Source of the DNA: an uncultured Lachnospiraceae bacterium
GTDB lineage: Bacteria; Bacillota; Clostridia; Lachnospirales; Lachnospiraceae
Length of the DNA: 5,049 nucleotides
Direction: 5' to 3'
NCBI GenBank assembly: GCA_947177925.1
Contig: CAMWWJ010000245.1
Location: 1 to 5,049, forward strand
Shown here: positions 1 through 5,040 of the stretch, one piece after another
How positions within the stretch are numbered: the stretch's first letter is position 1
Layout of the letters: the number at the start of each line of letters is the position of its first letter
The notes under the pieces: generated by a model
What the model saw: only the letters and a program-made list of their open reading frames with translations
Told to the model about the DNA's origin: nothing
Database searches by the model: none
Position numbers and translations under genes: made by a program

Positions 1-67
1 TAGGGAAGGATAATGTAGTATTGGTTTAAAATAAAAAAATGATTTCCAATATTTTGCATGGAAAACA

Positions 68-96
68 TTGAAAACCCATGGAAAATGAATTAAAAT
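68..96 (+). promoter_or_regulatory. Probable sigma-A promoter of pfkA
   Basis: A TTGAAA -35 box (68-73) and a TAAAAT -10 box (91-96) are separated by 17 bases, close to the sigma-A consensus. Transcription would begin near 103, leaving a leader of about 20 bases that contains the AGGAGG ribosome binding site (111-116). The ATG at 78 lies in the spacer and opens only six codons, so it is not a gene start. The stretch upstream (1-67) is A/T-rich with no recognisable gene; an upstream gene would end at or before the window edge. Confidence 0.65.
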
Positions 97-123
97 GAGG
101 TAGAAAAAAGAGGAGGAAAACCC

Positions 124-1098
124 ATGGCAAGAGAAATTAAAACAATTGGCGTTTTAACAAGCGGCGGCGATGCACCGGGAATGAATGCAGCCATTCGTGC
201 GGTAGTAAGAAAAGGCATTGCAAACGGTGTAAAGGTAAAAGGCATTAAAAAAGGCTACCAGGGTTTGTTAAATGAAGAAATCATAGATTTGGAAAAAAAG
301 GATGTATCGGATACCATTCAAAGAGGCGGCACCATTCTTGGAACCGCCCGCTGTTCAGAATTCCGTACGCTGGAAGGACAGCAGGCAGGTGCGGAAATTT
401 GTAAAAAACACGGAATCGACGGTATTGTGGTAATCGGAGGCGACGGCTCCTACAAGGGCGCTCAGGCTCTTTCCAAGCAGGGCATCAATACCATTGGCGT
501 GCCGGGAACGATTGATCTGGATATTGCCTGTACAGAATATACAATCGGCTTTGACACTGCAATCAACACGGCAATGGATGCCATTGACAAAGTAAGGGAC
601 ACCTCGTCTTCCCATGAAAGGTGCAGCATTATTGAAGTAATGGGAAGGGATGCAGGCTATATTGCTTTATGGTGCGGCGTTGCCAATGGCGCCGAGGATA
701 TTCTGATTCCGGAAAAGTATGATTATAATGAACAGAATATTATTAACAATATTATCAATAACAGAAAAAGAGGAAAGACTCATCATATTATCATCAATGC
801 GGAAGGTATCGGCCATTCTACTTCCATGGCAAGGAGAATCGAAGCCGCTACCGGAATTGAAACAAGAGCTACCATTTTAGGATATATGCAAAGAGGCGGC
901 AATCCTACCTGCAAGGATCGGTTTTATGCTTCTATTATGGGTGCTTATGCAGCGGATATTTTATGTGAGGGCAAGACCAACCGGGTAGTGGGATATCAGC
1001 ATGGAGAGTTTCTGGATTTTGATATAGATGAAGCGCTTGCCATGAAGAAGGATATTTCGGAATATCAGTATGAGGTCAGCAGGATTCTGTCTATGTAA
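124..1098 (+). CDS. pfkA: ATP-dependent 6-phosphofructokinase
   Basis: This is a 324-residue 6-phosphofructokinase, close to the ~320 residues usual for bacterial PfkA. It phosphorylates fructose 6-phosphate to fructose 1,6-bisphosphate, the committed step of glycolysis, as a cytoplasmic tetramer. The ATP site shows TSGGDAPGMN (12-21), GTAR (73-76) and GGDGS (105-109). Gly108 and Gly128 occupy the positions that are Asp and Lys in pyrophosphate-dependent enzymes, so ATP is the likely donor. The catalytic loop reads GTIDLDI (128-134): the catalytic base Asp131 and metal-site Asp133 are present, but the usual Asn between them is Leu132. The sugar-phosphate site keeps RDTSSSHER (158-166), MGR (173-175), Glu227 and Arg257, while the usual His of GHIQRGG is Tyr254. 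Glu191, Arg158 and Lys218 match effector-site residues of the E. coli enzyme. The start is fixed by AGGAGG seven bases upstream. It appears to be transcribed alone; no clear hairpin-plus-U-tract terminator follows. Confidence 0.97.
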   Translation: MAREIKTIGVLTSGGDAPGMNAAIRAVVRKGIANGVKVKGIKKGYQGLLNEEIIDLEKKDVSDTIQRGGTILGTARCSEFRTLEGQQAGAEICKKHGIDGIVVIGGDGSYKGAQALSKQGINTIGVPGTIDLDIACTEYTIGFDTAINTAMDAIDKVRDTSSSHERCSIIEVMGRDAGYIALWCGVANGAEDILIPEKYDYNEQNIINNIINNRKRGKTHHIIINAEGIGHSTSMARRIEAATGIETRATILGYMQRGGNPTCKDRFYASIMGAYAADILCEGKTNRVVGYQHGEFLDFDIDEALAMKKDISEYQYEVSRILSM

Positions 1099-1151
1099 GA
1101 TGTGGACTCCGTTTCAGTTTTTTGTGATTGTTTTTGTGAATCGGACGAGAC

Positions 1152-1332
1152 GGTTTGGATAGGAGGACGTGGGAGCCGGCAGGGCATCGGATCGTCTTAT
1201 GGGCACGCTTTCGCTCTGCAAAGACGCAGCGGTACTAACGCACCAAAATACGGTGCGTAAGGACCGGCGACTTTGCCAAGGCCCAAAAGACGATCCGATG
1301 CCTTGCCGGCTCCCACTGTGTATCGAAAGGCT
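1152..1332 (+). repeat. Structured intergenic repeat, copy 1 (candidate structured RNA)
   Basis: This ~181-bp element recurs at 4517-4698. Its core (1171-1314) folds as one long hairpin. A 27-bp outer stem (1171-1197 with 1288-1314, one G-U pair) is extended by T-A, an A-A mismatch (1199/1286), T-A and GGGC/GCCC. Next comes an asymmetric internal loop of 13 bases (1205-1217) facing CAAG (1277-1280). Then follow a 6-bp stem (1218-1223 with 1271-1276), CGC/GCG, an AG bulge, CGGT/ACCG, an ACTA/AAGG internal loop, a 7-bp stem ACGCACC/GGTGCGT (1238-1244 with 1252-1258) and a 7-base loop. Conserved flanks are a G-rich run ending GGACGT (1165-1170) and ACTGTGTATCGAAAGGCT (1315-1332). Compared with the second copy, the stems have diverged by paired compensatory changes while the loops have not. 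The strand given follows the pfkA direction; the transcribed strand is unknown. It has no U-tract right after the stem, so it is not a simple terminator. Confidence 0.85.
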
Positions 1333-1337
1333 TTTTG

Positions 1338-1365
1338 ATGCATTCTGTATCATGCATTCTGTATC
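1338..1365 (+). repeat. Two tandem copies of a 14-bp repeat
   Basis: ATGCATTCTGTATC occurs twice head to tail (1338-1351 and 1352-1365), ending 12 bases before the -35 box of the next promoter. Each unit carries TGTATCA (starting at 1346 and 1360). The inverted form TGATACA (1403-1409) overlaps the -10 box, so the array could be a regulator-binding region. It could also be a simple slippage duplication; no regulator can be named. Confidence 0.6.
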
Positions 1366-1377
1366 AATTTCACTGTC

Positions 1378-1406
1378 TTTACATTCCCCTTTCCATCTGC
1401 TATGAT
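1378..1406 (+). promoter_or_regulatory. Sigma-A promoter of the methyltransferase-proC unit
   Basis: TTTACA (1378-1383) and TATGAT (1401-1406) are exactly 17 bases apart. Transcription would begin near 1413, giving a leader of about 30 bases. The in-frame ATG at 1402 is part of the -10 box, so it cannot be translated from this promoter. This supports the start at 1444 for the methyltransferase. Confidence 0.75.
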
Positions 1407-1443
1407 ACACCATAAAAAAGAAAATGGAACAGGTGCTAAAACT

Positions 1444-2250
1444 ATGATTACATCGATCTCTAACAGTAAAGTAAAAAATGTGATAAATCTTATAGGAAAG
1501 TCAAAGGCAAGGAAGGAACAGCATTCCTTTGTAGTGGAAGGCGTTAAGATGTTTTTAGAGGCGCCTCCCGAACGGATTAAGGAAATATATGTGTCGGAAA
1601 GTCTGTTAAAAAGAAGCCTGTCGGATAAAGGAAAATTATTTGAAAAGCTGCAGGAACTGGAATATGAAGTGGTGGCGGATGAGGTGTTTGGCAAAATGAG
1701 CGATACGAAGACGCCACAGGGTATTCTGTGTGTAGTGGAGCAGTTTTCTTATACCCTTCCCGAGATATTGGCCCCGGCTAATGGATTGTGGATGGTGTTA
1801 GAGGATATACAGGATCCGGGGAACCTGGGGACCATTTTGAGGACCGGAGAAGGAGCCGGAATCCATGGAGTGATCATGACCCAGAATACGGTGGATATTT
1901 ATAATCCTAAAACGATCAGGGCCACTATGGGTTCTGTTTACAGAGTTCCCTTTATATATGTAGAAAAAATTCAGTTAGCAATAGCTTACATGAAGGAATT
2001 GGGAATAAAAATTTATGCAGCTCATCTAAGTGGAAGAAACTTTTATGACTACATTGATTTTAGGGAAAAAACCGCCTTTTTAATAGGAAATGAGGGGAAT
2101 GGGCTGAAGGAGGAAACAGCGAAGTTAGCAGCCGCTTACTTGAAAATCCCTATGGAGGGAGAGGTTGAATCTTTGAATGCAGGAGTCGCTGCTGCAGTTT
2201 TGATGTATGAGGCTAAGAGACAAAGGAGTCAATTGCCTAAAATTAAATAG
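1444..2250 (+). CDS. TrmH/SpoU-family RNA 2'-O-methyltransferase
   Basis: This 268-residue protein of the SPOUT superfamily should transfer a methyl group from S-adenosylmethionine to a ribose 2'-OH in rRNA or tRNA. An N-terminal substrate-binding domain (about 1-105) contains FVVEGVKMFLEAP (29-41). The catalytic knot domain follows. Motif 1 is NLGTILR (127-133), with the Asn and Arg typical of the family; motif 2 is FLIGNEGNGL (212-221); motif 3 runs from IPMEG to ESLNAGVAAAVLMYE (235-256), with Asn245. The exact target nucleotide cannot be told from sequence, so RlmB- or TsnR-like names are not justified. The start at 1444 is preferred over an in-frame ATG 14 codons upstream: that ATG sits in the -10 box, has no ribosome binding site, and its extension lacks family character. 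The chosen start has a weak AGGTG (1431-1435) eight bases upstream. proC follows 16 bases after the stop, so the two genes are probably cotranscribed. Confidence 0.92.
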   Translation: MITSISNSKVKNVINLIGKSKARKEQHSFVVEGVKMFLEAPPERIKEIYVSESLLKRSLSDKGKLFEKLQELEYEVVADEVFGKMSDTKTPQGILCVVEQFSYTLPEILAPANGLWMVLEDIQDPGNLGTILRTGEGAGIHGVIMTQNTVDIYNPKTIRATMGSVYRVPFIYVEKIQLAIAYMKELGIKIYAAHLSGRNFYDYIDFREKTAFLIGNEGNGLKEETAKLAAAYLKIPMEGEVESLNAGVAAAVLMYEAKRQRSQLPKIK

Positions 2251-2266
2251 AAAAGGAGAAAAATAC

Positions 2267-3061
2267 ATGAAGATAGGATTTATCGGGCTTGGAAATATGG
2301 CGTCGGCCATGATTGGAGGAATGATTCAAAAGGAGCTTGTCAGGGCGGAGGATATACTTGGTTCCGACGCAAGGAAGGAGTCGGTTGAAAGAGCTGTAGA
2401 GAAATTTGGAATTACCGGCATGGAGAAAAATACGGAAACTGCCTCTAAATGCGATGTCCTTTTTCTTTCCATAAAGCCCCAGATGTACGAAGGGGTCATC
2501 GGAGAAATCAGGGACAGTATCAGGGAAGATACGGTTATAGTAAGCATTGCCCCGGGAAAAACCATGGAATGGATCGAGAAGCAGTTTGGAAGGAGAATTA
2601 AGCTTGTAAGATGTATGCCAAATACCCCTGCACTGGTAGGAGAAGGCTGTACGGGTGTATGCTTCCATGAATTGGTATTGGAGGAAGAAAAAAAGAATAC
2701 ATTAAAGCTGCTGGAAAGCTTTAGCAAGGCAATTGAAGTAGCGGAAAATTTAATGGATGTAGTGGTAGGCGTCAGCGGCAGCTCTCCGGCATATGTTTTT
2801 CTGTTTATTGAAGCTATGGCAGATGCGGCAGTAGCAGACGGCATGCCCAGAAAGCAGGCATATGAATTTGCGGCTCAGGCTGTGTTGGGAAGCGCTAAAA
2901 TGGTACTGGAAACAGGAATGCATCCGGGAGAATTAAAGGATATGGTCTGCTCGCCCGGAGGAACTACTATTGAGGCGGTAAAGGTGCTGGAGGAAAAGGG
3001 ACTGCGTTCCGCAGTAATTGAGGCACAGAGCGCATGTGTAAAAAAATCAAGAAGCATGTAG
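2267..3061 (+). CDS. proC: Pyrroline-5-carboxylate reductase
   Basis: This 264-residue protein catalyses the last step of proline synthesis, the NAD(P)H-dependent reduction of pyrroline-5-carboxylate to L-proline, in the cytoplasm. The N-terminal Rossmann fold opens with GFIGLGNMASAMIGG (4-18) and continues with LSIKPQ (67-72) and VRCMPNTPALVGEG (114-127). The C-terminal dimerisation and active-site domain holds the family signature: SGSSPAYVFLFIEAMADAAV (170-189), GMPRKQAYEFAAQAVLGSAK (192-211), and ELKDMVCSPGGTTIEAVKVLE (222-242). Length is typical for the family and no key residue seems missing. The start is set by AAGGAG (2253-2258) eight bases upstream; a longer in-frame reading from 2207 overlaps the preceding gene and adds nothing family-like. 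Pairing with an RNA methyltransferase suggests shared transcription rather than shared function. A terminator follows immediately. Confidence 0.96.
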   Translation: MKIGFIGLGNMASAMIGGMIQKELVRAEDILGSDARKESVERAVEKFGITGMEKNTETASKCDVLFLSIKPQMYEGVIGEIRDSIREDTVIVSIAPGKTMEWIEKQFGRRIKLVRCMPNTPALVGEGCTGVCFHELVLEEEKKNTLKLLESFSKAIEVAENLMDVVVGVSGSSPAYVFLFIEAMADAAVADGMPRKQAYEFAAQAVLGSAKMVLETGMHPGELKDMVCSPGGTTIEAVKVLEEKGLRSAVIEAQSACVKKSRSM

Positions 3062-3081
3062 ATGGAAAATTGTATACAGAG

Positions 3082-3122
3082 AAGCCCGGATGGTTGAAAA
3101 GCCTTGTATTTCCGGGCTTTTC
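3082..3122 (+). terminator. Rho-independent terminator after proC
   Basis: AAGCCCGGA (3082-3090) pairs perfectly with TCCGGGCTT (3111-3119) as a 9-bp stem with a 20-base loop, followed by a short T run (TTTT at 3118-3121, partly paired). It begins 20 bases after the proC stop. The large loop and short U-tract make it moderate in strength. Confidence 0.75.
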
Positions 3123-3151
3123 GCCTTCTTAAGAAAAAATTAAGAAGAAAT

Positions 3152-3180
3152 TTGACAAAAATAAATATTTCTGATATGAT
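3152..3180 (+). promoter_or_regulatory. Consensus sigma-A promoter of the SH3b hydrolase gene
   Basis: A perfect TTGACA (3152-3157) and a one-mismatch TATGAT (3175-3180) are spaced by 17 bases. This is the strongest promoter in the window. Transcription would start near 3187, leaving an 85-90-base untranslated leader. Confidence 0.85.
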
Positions 3181-3202
3181 AACCCTCGAGCCGGATATTT
3201 AA

Positions 3203-3247
3203 CAATTTTGTAATAATTGAAACAAAATTGAAATAGAATGTAACAGA
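3203..3247 (+). other. Leader hairpin and 11-bp periodic repeats
   Basis: CAATTTTGT (3203-3211) and ACAAAATTG (3222-3230) form a 9-bp inverted repeat with a 10-base spacer. Overlapping it, AATTGAAA recurs at an 11-base interval (3215-3222 and 3226-3233), and a weaker match AATGTAAC follows at 3237-3244. An 11-base step is one helical turn and fits tandem binding of an OmpR/PhoB-type regulator. The region is A/T-rich, so chance is a real alternative. It lies downstream of the promoter, in the leader. Confidence 0.35.
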
Positions 3248-3274
3248 GTTTAAATAAACCGGATGGAGGATATT

Positions 3275-4435
3275 ATGAAAGCAAAAACAACTATGTCCAG
3301 AAAGATAATGGCATGTACATTAGCCTGCTTCTTGCTGGTAAGTCAGGACAGCATAATGGTCCTTGCAGATGAAAATGAACATTTGGACACTCTGACTGCA
3401 GGTGTTGCTTCTTACCTGGAGGGAGACGAAGAGAAAGTGATTACCGACTCCAATGCTCCACAGGAGGAACAAGGTCAGCCAGTACAGGAAAAAGCAGAAA
3501 CAGAAGAGGAAGATGAGATTTCCTTTGTAGCAGGAGAGGCGGAAGCAGTGGCAGCTTCTGAGACAGAGAAAGAACAACAGACAGATATCGACTCATTAGT
3601 TATGGCAAATGTATCCGATTCCGTAAATGTCAGGGAAGAGGCAGATGAAGAATCAGCAGCAGTGGGCAAGCTCTATAAAAACTGCGGCGGTGTTATTTTA
3701 GAGCAGGATGGCGCATGGACAAAGCTTCAAAGTGGAAACCTGATAGGCTGGGCCAAAAACGAATACTTGCTTTTCGGAGAAGAGGCAGCCGCTCTTAGAG
3801 AAGAGGCAGGTACTTTAAAGGCTACCATCACAACGGATGCCCTCAGGGTAAGAAAAGAAGCATCGGAAGATGCCGGAGTTTACGGGCTTGTAAAAAGCGG
3901 TGAAACATTAGTTGCAGTGGAACAGTCGGATGAATGGGTAGCTGTTCAGTATGACGAAGATACGGTAGGATATATTTCGGCAGAATTTGCCACAGTAGAA
4001 TTTACCGTGGATACAGGAAAGACTACAAAAGAAATCGAAGATGAAGAGCGGGCTAAGGAATTGGAAAAGCTTTCCAAAAACCGGGGAGCGGTTCCTACCA
4101 GTGTATCGGATGTAGCATTGCTTGCGGCATTGATTCAGTGCGAAGCCGGTTCCCAGTCCTATGAAGGACAGCTGGCAGTAGGAGCGGTAGTTATGAATCG
4201 TGTAAGAAGCGGCGGCTATCCGGGAAGCATTATCGGAGTCATTACCGCACCGGGACAATTCCCGCCGGCTACTAACGGTAAGGTTGCAGCAATCGCAGCA
4301 AGAGGACCAAAGGCTTCTTGTATGCAGGCAGCACAGGCGGCAGTGGACGGAGCTACCAATGTTGGAGGGGCTACCCATTTTAACCGGGCAGGATCCCATC
4401 CGGGAATCGTGATAGGGTCACATGTGTTCTGGTAA
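3275..4435 (+). CDS. Secreted SH3b / SleB-like cell-wall hydrolase
   Basis: This 386-residue protein is predicted to be exported and to cut peptidoglycan. A signal peptide (1-31) has Lys/Arg residues, a hydrophobic core from IMACTLACFLLV, and a likely signal peptidase I site after VLA. An acidic, low-complexity linker rich in Glu, Ala and Gln follows (about 49-105). Two bacterial SH3 domains, usually wall-binding, lie at about 107-168 (SVNVREEADEESAAVGKL) and 181-244 (ALRVRKEASEDAGVYG). A charged, helix-forming spacer (251-270) leads to the C-terminal SleB-type Hydrolase_2 domain (279-386). That domain has IQCEAGSQSYEGQLAVGAVV (287-306), where Glu290 aligns with the catalytic Glu of SleB, plus PGQFPP, GGATHFN and a final GSHVFW. 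SleB itself is a lytic transglycosylase of spore cortex; the SH3b architecture here suggests vegetative wall remodelling, which is inference. GGAGG (3265-3269) lies five bases before the chosen ATG; the in-frame ATG at 3263 overlaps that site and is unlikely. It appears monocistronic. Confidence 0.9.
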   Translation: MKAKTTMSRKIMACTLACFLLVSQDSIMVLADENEHLDTLTAGVASYLEGDEEKVITDSNAPQEEQGQPVQEKAETEEEDEISFVAGEAEAVAASETEKEQQTDIDSLVMANVSDSVNVREEADEESAAVGKLYKNCGGVILEQDGAWTKLQSGNLIGWAKNEYLLFGEEAAALREEAGTLKATITTDALRVRKEASEDAGVYGLVKSGETLVAVEQSDEWVAVQYDEDTVGYISAEFATVEFTVDTGKTTKEIEDEERAKELEKLSKNRGAVPTSVSDVALLAALIQCEAGSQSYEGQLAVGAVVMNRVRSGGYPGSIIGVITAPGQFPPATNGKVAAIAARGPKASCMQAAQAAVDGATNVGGATHFNRAGSHPGIVIGSHVFW

Positions 4436-4453
4436 AAAAATAGATTATGTTAG

Positions 4454-4503
4454 AGGGTTTCTTGAACGGTGATTATGACTTGCCGGGTGGGAAGCCCTTT
4501 TTT
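4454..4503 (+). terminator. Rho-independent terminator after the hydrolase gene
   Basis: AGGGTTTCT (4454-4462) pairs with GGAAGCCCT (4490-4498) over nine positions, including two G-U pairs. The loop is 27 bases, and a run of six T (4498-4503) follows. It begins 18 bases after the stop codon of the hydrolase gene. Confidence 0.75.
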
Positions 4504-4516
4504 GGTGAGAGAGTGA

Positions 4517-4698
4517 GGTTTTGGGTGGGGGGACGTAGGAGCAGGCAGCTTATAGAAAAGTCTTGTGGGCACGCTCTCGCTCTATGAAGACGCAGCGGTA
4601 CTAACGCACCAAAGTACGGTGCGTAAGGACCGGCGCCTTCATCAAGGCCCAAAAGACTTTTCTATAAGCTGCCTGCTCCTACTGGGTATCGAAAGGCT
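4517..4698 (+). repeat. Structured intergenic repeat, copy 2 (candidate structured RNA)
   Basis: This second copy has the same orientation as the first and adopts the same fold. The 27-bp outer stem (4537-4563 with 4654-4680) is fully Watson-Crick, followed by T-A, a G-A mismatch (4565/4652), T-A and GGGC/GCCC. The 13-base internal loop (4571-4583) faces CAAG (4643-4646). The 6-bp stem reads ATGAAG/CTTCAT (4584-4589 with 4637-4642) where copy 1 has GCAAAG/CTTTGC. The 7-bp apical stem ACGCACC/GGTGCGT (4604-4610 with 4618-4624) is unchanged. The flanks are again a G-rich run ending GGACGT (4531-4536) and ACTGGGTATCGAAAGGCT (4681-4698). It starts 13 bases after the U-tract of the preceding terminator, so read-through, its own promoter or opposite-strand transcription would be needed to express it. 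No ORF lies inside or next to it. Confidence 0.85.
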
Positions 4699-4757
4699 CA
4701 CTGTTAATGGGGTTTGGAAAGACATTGTTTAATTGAAAGAGCACCTAAGTCGTCATT

Positions 4758-4805
4758 CCTTTTTTAGAGGAACTTGTAAGAATGTACATCTGTACGTCTA
4801 AAAGG
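4758..4805. other. Imperfect hairpin in a gene-free stretch (4699-4983)
   Basis: CCTTTTTTAGA (4758-4768) pairs with TCTAAAAGG (4797-4805) apart from two extra T residues; CAT/ATG can extend the stem outward past one bulged T. The intervening bases include GTAC-ATCT-GTAC. No U-tract follows, so it is not a clear terminator. It could be a decayed repeat. TGCTATGAT (4807-4815) next to it resembles an extended -10 box, but no -35 or downstream gene supports it. I see no convincing gene in the rest of 4699-4983. Confidence 0.3.
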
Positions 4806-4983
4806 ATGCTATGATGTTTGTAAAAATACTTTTTAGAATTATCTTTTAAAAGAAGGCCCGAACTTATCTATATTTTTCTAAGCGCATGGCTTGAAGAGAA
4901 ACAGCGGAAGAGGGGCATGGGTGGGGTGGCTGCATTGTTTTTGATGGCGCGTTTACTTAACAGCCTGCTCCACTACCCAGGGG

Positions 4984-5040
4984 AAAATTGCCATGGACGG
5001 CAATTTTAGGCATATTGCGCCACGGACGGCGCTATATGCC
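4984..5040. repeat. Tandem hairpins with a shared AYGGAC loop, cut by the window end
   Basis: Hairpin 1 is AAAATTGCC (4984-4992), loop ATGGAC, GGCAATTTT (4999-5007): nine perfect pairs. Hairpin 2 starts two bases after it. GGCATAT and GCGCC (5009-5015, 5017-5021) pair with GGCGC and ATATGCC (5028-5032, 5034-5040) around a T-T mismatch, with loop ACGGAC (5022-5027). Both share the closing GCC/GGC and a six-base loop differing by one C/T, while the outer stems are unrelated in sequence. This suggests a tandem array of structured units that may continue beyond 5049. The function and strand are unknown. Confidence 0.6.

Noticed and set aside
78..98. A six-codon leader ORF ahead of pfkA
   Set aside because: Its ATG falls in the spacer of the likely promoter, so it would not be transcribed from that promoter. 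The 12-base repeat GAAAACCCATGG (70-81, 116-127) that creates it is near chance level for a window this size.
1230..1240. GTACTAAC in the repeat resembling a spliceosomal branch-point sequence or an intron core
   Set aside because: The setting is bacterial; no group I or group II intron core or reverse transcriptase is visible, and the bases fit the proposed hairpin internal loop.
1171..1314. Retron or IscB/TnpB-type guide RNA
   Set aside because: No reverse transcriptase, IscB, TnpB or other partner ORF is present near either copy, so the comparison rests only on general shape.
1169..1405. Open frames on both strands across repeat copy 1
   Set aside because: They follow from a G+C-rich inverted repeat. 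The pattern of change between copies preserves base pairing, not codons, and no protein family is recognisable.
1402..1443. A 14-codon N-terminal extension of the methyltransferase
   Set aside because: The ATG lies inside the TATGAT -10 box, has no ribosome binding site, and the added residues lack family similarity.
4963..4971. GCCTGCTCC shared with the 3' arm of repeat copy 2, as a possible third partial copy
   Set aside because: A nine-base match is expected many times by chance in 5 kb, and the following bases do not continue the element.
4917..5009. A 30-codon ORF starting at ATG 4917 with a purine-rich stretch upstream
   Set aside because: It is short, has no recognisable protein character, and ends inside the tandem hairpins.
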